From Xestospongia bergquistia (taxonomy: Eukaryota; Porifera; Demospongiae; Haplosclerida; Petrosiidae): DNA of 64,000 bases. The DNA lies in NCBI GenBank assembly GCA_963965975.1, contig OZ014411.1:13284501-13348500 (forward strand). The letters are read 5' to 3'. The position numbers were made by a program, and so were the translations under genes. Below the pieces are notes generated by a model. It ran no database searches. It had not been told where the DNA came from and worked only from the letters and a program-made list of their open reading frames with translations. The stretch's first letter is position 1, and every line of letters begins with the position of its first letter. Positions 34,458-46,900 of the stretch are shown here, one piece after another.

Positions 34458-34646
34458 AGGTTTTGGACAATTGATTGCATATGACACATGTTGCTCCACC
34501 TCTCTATCATTGGATCCACTCCCCTGTTTATTATAGTCATTCAAAGGATCTTGACCAGAATAATCGCCGGTATGTCCCTCATTGTGGGTACAGTCTTTTC
34601 CCCTTCCACAACTGGACTCGCTTGTGTAGACTATCAATAATATCAT
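34206..34646 (-). CDS. Hypothetical ORF of 146 codons
   Basis: The ATG is at 34646. The N-terminal half is Gly/Asp/Asn-rich and polar (SSCGRGKDCTHNEGHTGDY, then NDREVEQHVSYAIN); the C-terminal 45 residues become hydrophobic and low-complexity, in AT-rich DNA that repeats at 31300–31480 without coding potential. The middle (KPISNFSMGSTDFLPPT) recurs broken in copy 1 (about 31495–31560). It is probably a relic exon with a run-on tail. The family is unknown. Confidence 0.3.
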   Translation of the reverse strand: MILLIVYTSESSCGRGKDCTHNEGHTGDYSGQDPLNDYNKQGSGSNDREVEQHVSYAINCPKPKPISNFSMGSTDFLPPTIAKTWTTQNSTKVLPLSGDPILTTTNDITLKLRTFSIFIIEFLITIYFLQNCFKFFGKILEIVFFL

Positions 34647-34650
34647 CTTT

Positions 34651-36196
34651 TTAACAGAGTTCCAAAGCTAAGTCATCTCTCTCTTGTTCTAAATGTTGAT
34701 TTAATTCACTATACTTTTGTCTTTTAGCCTTGTACTCTTCACCTTTTATCATCAATAGTACGTCATCTTCCTTCTGCTTCAAACTGGTATAGAACACAGT
34801 GATAGCTGCATCATCTTGTGTTTGGAAGAGCTGTAGTCTTTCTCATAATTTATTTTTAACCGTTTCAAATTCTCTTTTGCTGTGTCTCTTTTGTTTTTTA
34901 TATTTATCAATTCTTGAGTCAATTCGTTGGAGAGTTTTCTCATTTAGTACTACATCAAGATGTTGTCCTCTGCTACTCTCGGAATGGAATTGGAGGGATT
35001 CTTGAAGTTTTGTCATTTGTATGTCCTTTTTTTGAGTTTGTTGCTAAGAGAATCCACCTGTTGAATGGATGTATGTAATGGATAGATACATGGATTAATG
35101 GATAGATAGGCGAGTATATCAATCAGAGAATGTACATATTACATATAATATTATATTATATGTACATTCACTAATGTACATATAATATAATATTATATTA
35201 TATGTACTCATCTCTAATGTACATATTACATATAATATTATATTATATGTACATTCTCTAATGTACATATTACATATAATATTATATTATATGTACATTC
35301 TCTAATGTACATATAATATAATATTATATTATATGTACATTCTCTAATGTACATATTACATATAATATTATATTATATGTACATTCTCTAATGTACATAT
35401 AATATAATATTATATAATATATTATATATATTATATGTACATTAGAGATGAGTACATAGACAGATGATTGGTACATGGATGATTGCATGGATAAATAGAT
35501 AGATAGAGAGATGGATAAATGGATGGATGGGTACTTGAATAGAAGAATGAATGTAGTGCATGAATGGATGGTTGAAAAGAGAAATAAACAATTACCTCTT
35601 TATGTAATTTTGCATAGTTTTAGGATCACAAGCTTCTAATAATTGAGCATTACATTCCAGTGTCTGTGTTCTCTCTAATCTCGGTCAGTTTCCATTTTAA
35701 TGCTAACATCTTGATGATCTTTTAATTACTTCTGACCTTCCTCTATTTTAAGTTGTTGACAACTGACTGCCCTCTGTTTCCAACCATCACATTTCTGTAA
35801 ACAGTTTCAATCTCTAGTGCTCCAACTAAAACTAGACGAATAGATTGATTAATGGATACATACATAAGTGTATCAATGGATTGAGAGATGAATGGATTAA
35901 TAGATAAGTATCTAATTTATATAATCAATGGATGGATCATCATGATGTAAATGGATACATGAACACACTAGTATGATATGTCCAGATAGACACAATTTGA
36001 TGTTAACTTACTTCAGAGGTCCTTCTGCTTTGTTCAGTTCTCTATAAATGTTGTCTCATTATTTCAACTTCTCTAGTTTTAGTTTCTATATCTTAAATAA
36101 GTGCTCTAGCTTGTTTCCAGTGCTCCTTTATTTCTGATGTGGGCGGATTGGATATTTGATATAAAGTTTTGTTCTCTTCTTCAAGTTTGGATAATC
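34651..36196 (-). pseudogene. Coiled-coil gene relic, three pieces
   Basis: Read right to left. 36018–36196 lies between an acceptor (catgttttag) and a donor (gtaagt) and reads LSKLEEENKTLYQ ... EIKEHWKQARALI, with TAA and TAG inside. 35590–35700 has RLERTQTLECNAQLLEA. 34651–35016 reads TKLQESLQFHSESSR ... LKQKEDDVLLMIKGEEYKAK, with one TGA at 34843–34845. All three have heptad-like K/E/L composition and nonsense codons. The relation to the + strand coiled coil at 152–800 is possible but unproven. Confidence 0.5.
35131..35454. repeat. AT-rich palindromic array
   Basis: About seven units of about 43 bp alternate between tgtacatattacatataata and its complement, each close to self-complementary, separated by 'ttctctaa'. 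The array is flanked on both sides by gatggata-type tetranucleotide repeats (about 35070–35120, 35455–35575). Cruciform-prone. Confidence 0.85.
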
Positions 36197-36199
36197 TAA

Positions 36200-37010
36200 A
36201 ACATGAGATTTAAATTTCGAAGTATCTTTCAGTTTCTATACATGAGAATGAAACATAAGGATTGGAAATGAGACTTTTTTCATACAATCTTTATGCTAGG
36301 GCATCAGGATTGATCTATGATACGAAAATGAGACTTTATTACAAAATTCTCATTCTTGTTCTAATTATTACTGCTATATACATTAATTGTAAAGAGTGAA
36401 TAGTAAGAATAAGAGCTATTATAGTTTTTTTCTTTTATTTTGCTTGTGTTACTTTCACATAACACATTTAAATAGTTAGAATTCACAAAGATATATAAAA
36501 GATCAGTCTTACATAGAGTAGATAGTAGAAAACCTCACTAGACTTTCTTCAGTCCAGTTATCAATGTCTCATTATAGAACTAAAGTTAATAGTTTAGCAC
36601 AAGATTGTCAAATTAATAGATCAAACTTACAAGCTAAGTTATTAGAGAACCTCAACATTATGTACACCTATATAGTAGATCAAACTCCCTATAAACAATT
36701 AAAATGCATATTTAGTACAGGATTGTCCATTATATTATAATAGATATAACTTACAGTAGTCATCAGTTAATGTAGATCAGATTATCACTACTAGTGATAA
36801 TTAAACCTAAACAATAAATGTTACAGAACTGTCTTAGGAGATGGATGTGCATGATAACATACACAGAAACTATTACGAACAAAAAGTCATAATAAGTACC
36901 AGAGTTGTTTATAATAGTCACAGAAAATAATAACACAAGATAGAACTATAACTGAACAAAAACTCTATAATGTACAATGCAATATAATACAAGACATTTT
37001 TGTAGTAGAG
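36200..37010. repeat. Partial third copy of duplicon C and neighbouring repeat
   Basis: 36480–36800 matches 12200–12500 and 23250–23580 (agatatataaaagatcaatc, tcatcagtt, atcactac.agtga). 36860–36985 matches 25250–25340. 36230–36480 holds nothing recognisable. Confidence 0.65.
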
Positions 37011-37460
37011 TAATGAAAGGTATGTACATGTCATAGGACTAGGTTGAATCATATTATGAGAGGTTGGGGATTAAGAGGTGTGTACTTGTCATGGGACTAG
37101 CCTAGATCACATTACAAGAGCTTTGGCATTAAGAGGTGTGTACATGTCAAATAGATAAGAATCACAAAAGAGGAAGGACACTAACTACAGCTAAACAAAC
37201 AAAGAGGGAGGAAGATAATAGCACAATGGATCATACTACAACAGCTTGGGCATTAAGAGGGGTGTACACAAAAGAGGAAGGACAGTGTCATACAGCTGAA
37301 CAAACAAAGGGGGAGGGAGATGATAATAGTACTATGGCTCATATTACAACAGTTTGGAACTAGCTTGGATCCTATTACAACAGCTTGGGCAATAAGAGGG
37401 GTGTACATGTCATGGGATTAGCATGGATCATATTACAACAGATTGGATATTAAGAGGTGA
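37010..37460. repeat. ~65-bp degenerate tandem array
   Basis: Units contain 'ttaagaggtgtgtacatgtc', 'gggactag' and 'attacaacag'; the same family is at 25980–26300. A 75-codon frame here (about 37136–37363) is two diverged units read in phase and is not treated as a gene. Confidence 0.7.
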
Positions 37461-38255
37461 TAGGATTATGTTGAATTGTTGCATGTTCTAATGGCATTAT
37501 AGAAGAGACTAATAAATAAACTGTTAAAATTCTTAAAAAGAATTTCAAAGACTACAGGACATCTGGAATGAAATAACAAAGACTTCAAATTATGAGTATT
37601 AGTCTTGCCTACATACCTGAAAACATGAGTATAACATCTTAATACAATCAATGGATCTTCAATGAGATTTTAGTGGGTACAGGGTGGATGTGTCTTTAGA
37701 TTGGCAGACTAAAGAACATTAACTGTCTTCAATCATAACCTAAATGCTATATGAATAATTTAATGTAGAATACTGTACATGTAAATTATTTCATGATTAG
37801 AGATAATATATAGTGTTGTCATAACAATGATATTGACCTATTAAGTTGATACATGTTGTAACAGTCACTTTATTAGTAATTATAACAAAATATTAGGACT
37901 ATAAATCTTGGGAGAGGGTGTACCATTACCTGTACCATTAACAATATCTCTAGAACAAAAATACAAATACAATATTATGTATGTTAGTTAATATGTAATG
38001 ATCAATGCACATATGACATCACTACTATATAATTACCTTATATATCCATCTATCTATATGTCCATCATCAAATCCATCCATCCATTCAACTACTCACATA
38101 ATTGCATCAAAATTATACGTATTTAAAATATTGTGATCAGTATTGTCTGGTAGAAATTCCCAAATAGAATGATTTGCTAATAAAAGCTACTCATATTTTG
38201 TCAATTGTTTTCTATGTTAATATATATATTTTAAAAATTAATAATGATAACAGGG
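37460..38255. other. AT-rich stretch, no clear gene
   Basis: A short tccatctatc/tccatccat tract lies at about 38043–38090. Further 3' exons of the EFTUD2-like relic, if present, should lie here on −, but none is convincing. Confidence 0.45.
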
Positions 38256-38260
38256 GTTAC

Positions 38261-39526
38261 CTCTTGTTTGGTGTCATATCAAAATATTTTAAAGATGAGG
38301 TTTCCACAATTGTTTCACAATATGTAGCTACTGGATCAGCCACTTCAGTATCTAATGATAAGGACATAACTCTTTAATTAGGAGAAGGAGGAGTTTACCA
38401 ATGTCAGAATACATTTTACACAAATTATGTATCACATAATCCAAGTATAGTTCTCCTGTCCATAATATCACATGCTCACTATTCTCATCCACCTAAACAC
38501 ACATACATGTATTGTTGTCATAATATATTACTGACATTTGTAACAAGTAAAGGATAGATTATGTTCATTTCCTTAATCTATTTAATATTTTAGGTAATTC
38601 TGATGGGATTTACTGGTTCAACAGCTATTTTAATAATTGACTGGATATTAACTTTAAGTAGATGAAATATCTGGGCCTATTATAATAAAATTGATATTAT
38701 TATAACATGACCTTTCACCTCTGACCTCATAATAACTACTGATTTGTATGATTGTTACTGTCTTAGTAATTGTAGTGTTATCTCATTCAATTAGAACATT
38801 ATCGGTTGGAGCTTAATTGATTTAAATAGAATATCTACCACTATAATAAAACAATAATTAAATAACTCCATTAACCTCACCTTACTAACCCAAAGATGTC
38901 GCACAGGACACACCCCAAGTCCTTTTTTGTTGTTTTCTAGCATACAGTTGTCTGCGATATGTATTACAGCATGTATCAGTCACATGATTACTTGCATTTT
39001 CCATTAATGACATACCCAAAGCATGGAATTATGTAGCACATTGTATTAGATATAATTTAGTGATATGAGGTCCATAGTGATCACATGATAACATGACTTC
39101 CTCTAACTCCTTATCAAGAACACCTGAATATGTCGGCTCGATTTATAATAAATGGACACACAATAAAGTACAATTGACACAAACAATGAAAAATGGACAC
39201 ATAATAATATAATGGATGGATACTTTTGTCATAGCCAGTTGAAGTGGTATGTTTAACACATATATCAATTAAACCTATTAACATAATAATTTTTATATTA
39301 TAGATATAATCTATTTTATAATAATATACCACTGACCTCAACAAAGAGTTATTAACATACTAAACATAGTAATGGCTTAATATTCATCCAAAGTTTTCCT
39401 TTAAACAAATATATACCTATGAGACCACACCCATTAAATAGAGTCACATGATCAATAGTTTCCTCATCTAAAACTTGAGGTAAAGTTGTATCAACATCAC
39501 TTACTGTCTGAGCAAATATCTTTTAT
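38261..39526 (-). pseudogene. EFTUD2-like: Degenerate unprocessed copy of U5 snRNP GTPase EFTUD2/Snu114
   Basis: Five exons with compatible phases, read right to left. (a) 39417–39526: [14 protein letters not shown] (human ILAQVVGDVDTSLP). (b) 39040–39123: GVLDKELEEVMLSCD. (c) 38881–38951: ICTVGRLWIS-like region as VCPVRHLWVSK. (d) 38399–38492: [20 protein letters not shown], family motif EHVILGTGELYLD. (e) 38261–38351: [20 protein letters not shown], then TPNK. The d–e intron is 47 nt. The family is the EF-2-like GTPase of the spliceosome that drives Brr2/Snu114 remodelling. Signs of decay: TAA at 39523–39525 in exon a, a weak donor (T|GTGCTA) after exon b, Gly-to-Trp in GTGELYLD, and the missing family segments between b–c and c–d and the GTPase domain. 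Retained introns exclude a retrocopy. Confidence 0.8.
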
Positions 39527-39539
39527 CTACATGAGGTCA

Positions 39540-40150
39540 CATGATGGTTACTATAGCAACAAAATAATGACTTTAACAAATGTTCTTTATAATTCTGTTG
39601 AAGGTTGTTTCTTGTAAATGTACACCTAAAATATAATACGTCCATAATTTTGTTGTTAACACGAATAGAAGAAAAATTCTTTTTCAGTTTGAGGATAGTA
39701 CAACTGTGCACTTCCTTCCATAGGGGGAGCTGTTATCAATGGATTAAGTTGCCATTTAATAACTTTGAAGAACTTTTTGTTGGAATGACGTTACTTGCTC
39801 CTTGGTATAATATTTTCTTGGGGGTGCGCAGAGCCCCCAATATTTGGGGTCTAATACTGTTATGAGTTACATGCTTGATTAGAGGTGTTATTATCACTTT
39901 AAATTGTTCTCTCTTCCTATGATGCCAGGTGTCATTGCACAGTTCGACATTCACTTTTTCATGAACATTATCACCATGTCAATATTATCATAAACTTTGG
40001 GATCACATATGTTTTAATGCTAAACTCTGAACACCAAATATAATGACTTCTAACAGCAGTTAATTTGAAGTTCCAAGGATTCTTTTATTGAGGAAATTAT
40101 CATTTGTAAATGATTCTTGTTGTTGATGAGTTTATGCATTTGAGCTGTTG
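39540..40150. other. Intergenic between the EFTUD2 relic and the ANK–ROC gene
   Basis: Contains a GC-rich hairpin (TTGGGGG ... CCCCCAA, 39818–39840) inside a reverse frame (39736–39954) whose C-terminal half looks like decayed mobile DNA. Otherwise nothing is assigned; the promoter of the + strand gene should lie here. Confidence 0.4.
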
Positions 40151-40152
40151 TC

Positions 40153-40170
40153 ATGGACAAGCTGGACTTG
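40153..40170 (+). CDS. Exon 1 of the ANK–ROC gene (start codon)
   Basis: ATG GAC AAG CTG GAC TTG, then GTAAGT at 40171. Splicing to 41069 keeps phase 0. The short length makes the start inferential. Confidence 0.55.
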
Positions 40171-40897
40171 GTAAGTACATCATAATCCTTTACTATATAT
40201 TACTGTGTAAATGGGTCACTCCATGGACATCAAGGTGGTCCCTATGATATCATTGTATTCTATTGTTTGCTATTCATAATAATAATTGTATTCACTAACA
40301 GATGGACTTGTCCATATGTAACATATATTAATTAACCTATAACTGTTATATAATGTCTTTGATATAATACTAAGATAATTTTGTTGCTTTGTGTAGTAGA
40401 TTTAGTCTTTTTTGCTTATTTAAAATGTGATAAAATTTTATGATTGTTGCTCAAAATGGATACCTACAACTATGTCAAATGACGTAAAATATACAGCAGT
40501 CTAGTAAAAATATAACAATTAAATTTAAAGTGGTCATTGGTAGTTACTGTAATTAATAAATGAATAAATATACTAATTATGTATAGTGACAAATTTTGAG
40601 GCGAATAGTTTTTGCAGCCTTAGCAAACTTACTTCAGCCATGAATTTTTATATTTCTAATGTACATTGGAATATTTTGTTATGTAATGTGTAGTAATTGT
40701 CCTGCGTGAGTCAAGTCTAAATATTCATATTGTGGTCAATATGAAATACAAAATAAGAAGTTATCAATGTACTTACTTAAACAATCAAGTTTCGGGTTTG
40801 TGAACTGTAATGCTCAACATTTTTATTCTTTTGTGATTAAAACATGTTATACTTTATGAATGACATGGTCAGCTTCAAATAATATATATGTTGTATC

Positions 40898-40928
<31 letters not shown>

Positions 40929-43900
40929 CTATTTACACACTATTTCATTGTTTAGTAAAGTAAGACAATAACATTATAATAGCTAAACTGTGTCTGTTCT
41001 GTTATCCATTTTCTAGGTTTAAGGAAATCCTGTCATTCATTTATTAATACTTGTTTCTTTTACCATAGAATTATAGTCTAATTGAATCTGCTAAGAAAGG
41101 GTACTTGTTAGGAGTAAAAGATGCTATTGTTAGAGGAGCTTATGTAAATACAAGAGATGAGGTAAATCTATTTTATCATTTTACATTGAAATCTAACACT
41201 TATTAGATGAATCACTAGTCTAAAAGTATCTTCTTTGAATTTGACTAACACTAGTTTTTATTTTCATTTTTTTGTTACTGTTTAAGTAATCAAAGTAACT
41301 AACAGAAGTAGTTTGACTATTAAGACTTTTTCAAAGAAGGAGAAGTATAACTTATGTTTGTTATTCATTGTTTGTTCACTGTATTTTCTATGCTGAGCAA
41401 CTTAAAGAGCTACATGTTATATTTTTGTCAGCTGAACTCTTTACTTAATATTATAGTTCTAAATTCTAATAATTTTCTGTTTACATGTTATGTACCATTC
41501 CCTCAGTCATGTATATACTTCAACTTATCTGGTTTAAATTAGTGTTAAAAGTTTATTCAAGTAACAAAGTCTTATTAATAATATATGTAGTCTAGTCCTA
41601 CATGTACCAAATGACTAATATGTAGACAATGTATGAATGCATCATATGATATATGTTATATGAAAAAAGCTATATAAGAGAAATTAAAATGTAACTTCTT
41701 TTTGCTAAAACTGGCAGTAGTTGTTATACTATTATAATAAAGTTTGAAATATTGTCTTTAAGAATATGTCAAATATAATGAATATTGGAAAGGGATACAA
41801 AGCTCTATCACAATGTTAATAAAAAGTGGTTTTTTTTCATAAGATGTGTATTAACCAATTTACCTACTTATTATCATTGGACATGATGAAATGACTAGAC
41901 ATGACATCACCATAAATTTTCCATAGTTGTATCATATGCTCAGACTAAAATAGCAGTAAAAGACATGAATTGAAGTATTAGTTGTCTGTTTAACATTGAA
42001 CTATTCAATTTAAATTGTTTATAATTGAAGTGTCCAGTATATTGCTCAGCTATAATTAGTATACTTTTTGCCATTTTGACAAATCCACAATTAAAAATAG
42101 TCAGCTTTTTTTAGTGTACAGACTGTTGAAGATCTATAGTATGTCAGATACAATAAATGTCAGATGGAGGTAATGCTTGTTATTGTAGTAGACTTATGAA
42201 TAATATAATTAAAAAGTCATGGTTTAATATTACAATTGATTATTATAATGACAAAGTAAAGAGATAAGACAAAAGACAAAGGTCTATATGTTTGTACTGT
42301 TATTATAGAGTTAATGATTTTATATTACAATTGATTCTTTGTATGTTTTCTTTAATAGAGAGGATGGTCAGCCCTTCATTATGCAAGTGAGAAAGGATAT
42401 GCAGATATTGTCGATGTATTAGTCAACCAAAATGCTGATATCAATACTGTTACTACGGTAATTTGGACCATAAAAATGAAGTGTAATTTTTAAGCTGTGC
42501 TAAGGGATAGTAACTATTAGACAAGACATAGCATCAACATTATAATGATACAAGACAATTGTACCTTACTTTAAACAATATATGATGTAGGAGGTAGCAT
42601 TGGTGTAAGTACACTATGATGTATTTTCTTCATTCTACTTTTAGTTTTGTTTGTGCCAAGATAATTACAAAAGTACAAGGCTTTAATGATCGTTTTTATA
42701 CAAACGTTATGTAATGTATATGCCTTTATAAGTGTTATTTCAAGTGGTTTAACAATGACAGTTAGAGTTTATACTGACCTTTTTCCATAACTATTGTGCT
42801 GTAATTACTTGTCATCTGAATTATGTCCTTAAAAATATAATAGGCGGTAAGTGTTATATAATGTAGTATAAATCCTAAGAGTATTGATTGTGACATTGAC
42901 ATTTTCTTACTCTATTGTTTTCTTCTTCCACATCTATTGTGCTGTAATTACTTGTCATCTGAATTATGTCCTTTAAAATATAATAGACGGTAAGTGTTAT
43001 ATAATATAGTATAAACCCTAAGATATTGATTGTGACATTGAGATTTTCTTACTCTATTGTTTTCTTCTTCCACCTTTATTGTGCTGTAATTACTTGTCAT
43101 CTAAATTATGTCATTCAAAATATATTAGGCGGTAAGTGTTATATAATATAGTGAAAATCCTAAGAATATTGATTGTGACATTGATATTTTCTTACTCTAT
43201 TGTTTTCTTCTTCCACATCTATTGTGCTGTAATTACTTGTCATCCTAATTATGTCCTTTAAAATATAATAGTCAGTAAGTGTTACATAATGTAGTATATA
43301 TCCTAAGAGTATTGATTGAGACATTGACATTTTCTTACTTTATTGTTTTCTTCTTCCACATCTATTGTGCTGTAAATACTTGTCATCTGAATTATGTTCT
43401 TTAAAATATAATAGGCTGTAAGTGATATATAATGTAGTATAAATCCTAAGAGTATTGATTGTGACATTGACTTTTTCTTACTCTATTGTTTTCTTCTTCC
43501 ACATCTATTGTGCTGTAATTACTTGTCATCGGAATTATGTCCTTTAAAATATAATAGGAAGTAAGTGTTATATAATGTAGTATAAATCCTAAGAGTATTA
43601 CTTGTGACATTGACATTTTCTTACTCTATTGTTTTCTTCTTCCACATCTATTGTGCTGTAATTACTTGTCATCTAAATTATGTCCTTTAAAATATAATAG
43701 GAGGTAAGTGTTATATAATGTAGTATAAATCCTAAGAGTATTGATTGTGACATTGACATTTTCTTACTCTATTGTTTTCTTTTCCACATCTATTGCGTTG
43801 TAATTACTTGTCATCTGAATTATGTCCTTTAAAATATAATAGTCGGTAAGTGTTATATAATGTAGTATAAATCCTAATAGTATTGATTGTGACATTGACT

Positions 43901-46900
43901 TTTTCTTACTCTATTGTTTTCTTCTTCCACATCTATTGTGCTGTAATTACTTGTCATCGGAATTATGTCCTTTAAAATATAATAGGAAGTAAATGTTATA
44001 TAATGTAGTATAAATCCTAAGAGTATTACTTGTGACATTGACATTTTCTTACTCTATTGTTTTCTTCTTCCACATCTATTGTGCTGTAATTACTTGTCAT
44101 CTAAATTATGTCCTTTAAAATATAATAGGAGGTAAGTGTTATATAATGTAGTATAAATCATAAGAGTATTGATTGTGACATTAACATTTTCTTACTCTAT
44201 TATTTTCTTCTTCCACATCTATTGCGTTGTAATTACTTGTCATCTGAATTATGTCCTTTAAAATATAATAGGCGGTAAGTGTTATATAATGTAGTATAAA
44301 TCCTAATAGTATTGATTGTGACAATGACATTTTCTTACTTTGTTTTCTTCCACATCTATTGTGCTGTAATTACTTGTCATCTGAATAATGTCCTTTAAAA
44401 TATAATAGTCAGTAAGTGTTATTTAATGTAGTATATATCCTAAGAGTCTTGATTGTGACATTGACATTTTCTTACTCTATTGTTTTCTGTTTCCACATCT
44501 ATTGTGCTGTAATTACTTGTCATCTGAATTATGTCCTTTAAAATATAATAGGCGGTAAGTGTTATATAATGTGGTATAAATCCTAATAGTATTGATTGTG
44601 ACATTGACATTTTCTTACTCTATTGTTTTCTTCTTCCACATCTATTGTGCTGTAATTACTTGTCATCTAAATTATGTCCTTTAATATATAATAGGCGGTA
44701 ATTGTTATATAATGTAGTATAAATCCTAAGAGTATTGATTGTGACATTGACATTTTCTTACTCTATTGTTTTCTTCTTCCACATCTATTGTGCTGTAATT
44801 ACTTGTCATCTGAATTATGTCCTTTAAAATATAATAGGCGGTAAGTTTTATATAATGTAGCATAAATCCTAATAGTATTGATTGTGACAATGACATTTTC
44901 TTACTCTGTTGTTTTCTTCTTCCACATCTATTGTCCTGTGATATCTTGTCATCTGAATTATATCCTTTAAAATATAATAGGATGTAAGTGTTATATAATG
45001 TAGTATATATCCTAAGAGGATTGATTGTTACATTGACATTTTCTTACTCTATTTTTTTCTTCTTCCACATCTATTGTGTTGTAATTACTTGTCACCTGAG
45101 TTATGTCTTTTAAAATATGATAGATGGTAAGTGTTATATAATGTAGTATAAATCATAAGAGTATTGATTGTGACATTGACATTTTATTACTCTAATGTTT
45201 TTTTTTGTCCATACCTATGTGCTGTGATCTCTTGTCACCTGAATTATGTCCTTAAAATATAATAGTTGGTAAGTGTTATATAATGTAGTATAAATCCTAA
45301 GAGTATTGATTGTAACATTGAGATTTTCTTACTCTATTGTTTTCTTCTTCCACATCTATTGTGCTGTAATTACTCGTCATCTGAATTACGTCTTATATAA
45401 TAGGATGTAAGTGTTATATAATGTAGTATAAATTCTAAGAGTATTGATTGTGACATTGACATTTTCTTACTCTATTGTTTTCTTCATCTACATCTATTGT
45501 GCTGTAATGATTTGTCATCTGAATTATGTCTTTTAAAATATAATAGATAGTAAGTGTTATATAATGTAGTATAAATCATAAGAGTATTAATTGTGACATT
45601 GACATTTTCTTACTCTATTGTTTTTTTGTCCATACCTATGTGCTGTGATCTCTTGTCGTCTGAATTATGTCCTTAAAATATAATAGTTGGTAAGTGTTAT
45701 ATAATGTAGTATAAATCCTAAGAGTCTTTATTTGGACATTGACATTTTCTTACTCTATTGTTTTCTTCTTCCACATCTATTGTGCTGTAAATACTTGTCA
45801 TCTGAATTACGCTTTTAAAAATATAATAGGATGTAAGTGTTATATAATGTAGTATAAATTCTAAGAGTATTGATTGTGACATTGACATTTTCTTACTCTA
45901 TTTTTTTCTTCTTCCACATCTATTGTGTTGTAATTACTTGTCATCTGAATTATGTCCTTTAAAATGTAATAGAAGGTAAGTGTTTCATAATGTAGTATAA
46001 ATCCTAAGAGTATTGATTGTTATATTGACATTTTCTTAATCTATTTTTTCTTCTACCGCATCTATTGTGTTGTAATTATTTGTCACCTGAATTATGTCTT
46101 TTAAAATATAATAGTTGGTAAGTGTTATATAATGTAGTATTAAACCCAAGAGTATTAATTGTGACATTGACATTTTCTTACTCTATTGTTTTTTTTGTCC
46201 ATACCTATGTGCTGTGATATTTTGTCATCTGAATTATGTCCTTTAAAATATAATAGCCGGTAAGTGTTACATAATGTAGTATAAATCCTAAGAGTATTGA
46301 TTGTGATATTGAGATTTTCTTACTCTATTGTTTTCTTTTTCCACATCTATTGTGTTGTAATTACTTGTCATCTGAATTATGTCCTTTAAAATGTAATAGA
46401 AGGTAAGTGTTTCATAATGTAGTATAAATCCTAAGAGTATTGATTGTTATATTGACATTTTCTTAATCTATTTTTTCTTCTACCGCATCTATTGTGTTGT
46501 AATTATTTGTCACCTGAATTATGTCTTTTAAAATATAATAGTTGGTAAGTGTTATATAATGTAGTATTAAACCCAAGAGTATTAATTGTGACATTGACAT
46601 TTTCTTACTCTATTGTTTTTTTTGTCCATACCTATGTGCTGTGATATTTTGTCATCTGAATTATGTCCTTTAAAATATAATAGCCGGTAAGTGTTACATA
46701 ATGTAGTATAAATCCTAAGAGTATTGATTGTTACATTGACATTTTCTTAATCTATTTTTTTCTTCTTCCACATCTATTGTGTTGTAATTACTTGTCACCT
46801 GAATTACGTTTTTTAAAATATAATAGTTGGTAAGTTGTTTATAATGTAGTATAAACCCTAAGAGTATTAATTGTGACATTGACATTTTCTTACTCTATTG

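Noticed and set aside
37136..37363. 75-codon Thr/Lys-rich frame
   Set aside because: It is two units of a degenerate tandem array read in frame.
38352..38398. Apparent premature stop and frameshift after KMYSDI in the EFTUD2 relic
   Set aside because: A 47-nt GT–AG intron explains it and restores the conserved reading frame.
39736..39954. 72-codon minus frame next to the EFTUD2 relic
   Set aside because: It does not match the EFTUD2 order, and its second half spans a GC hairpin typical of decayed mobile DNA.
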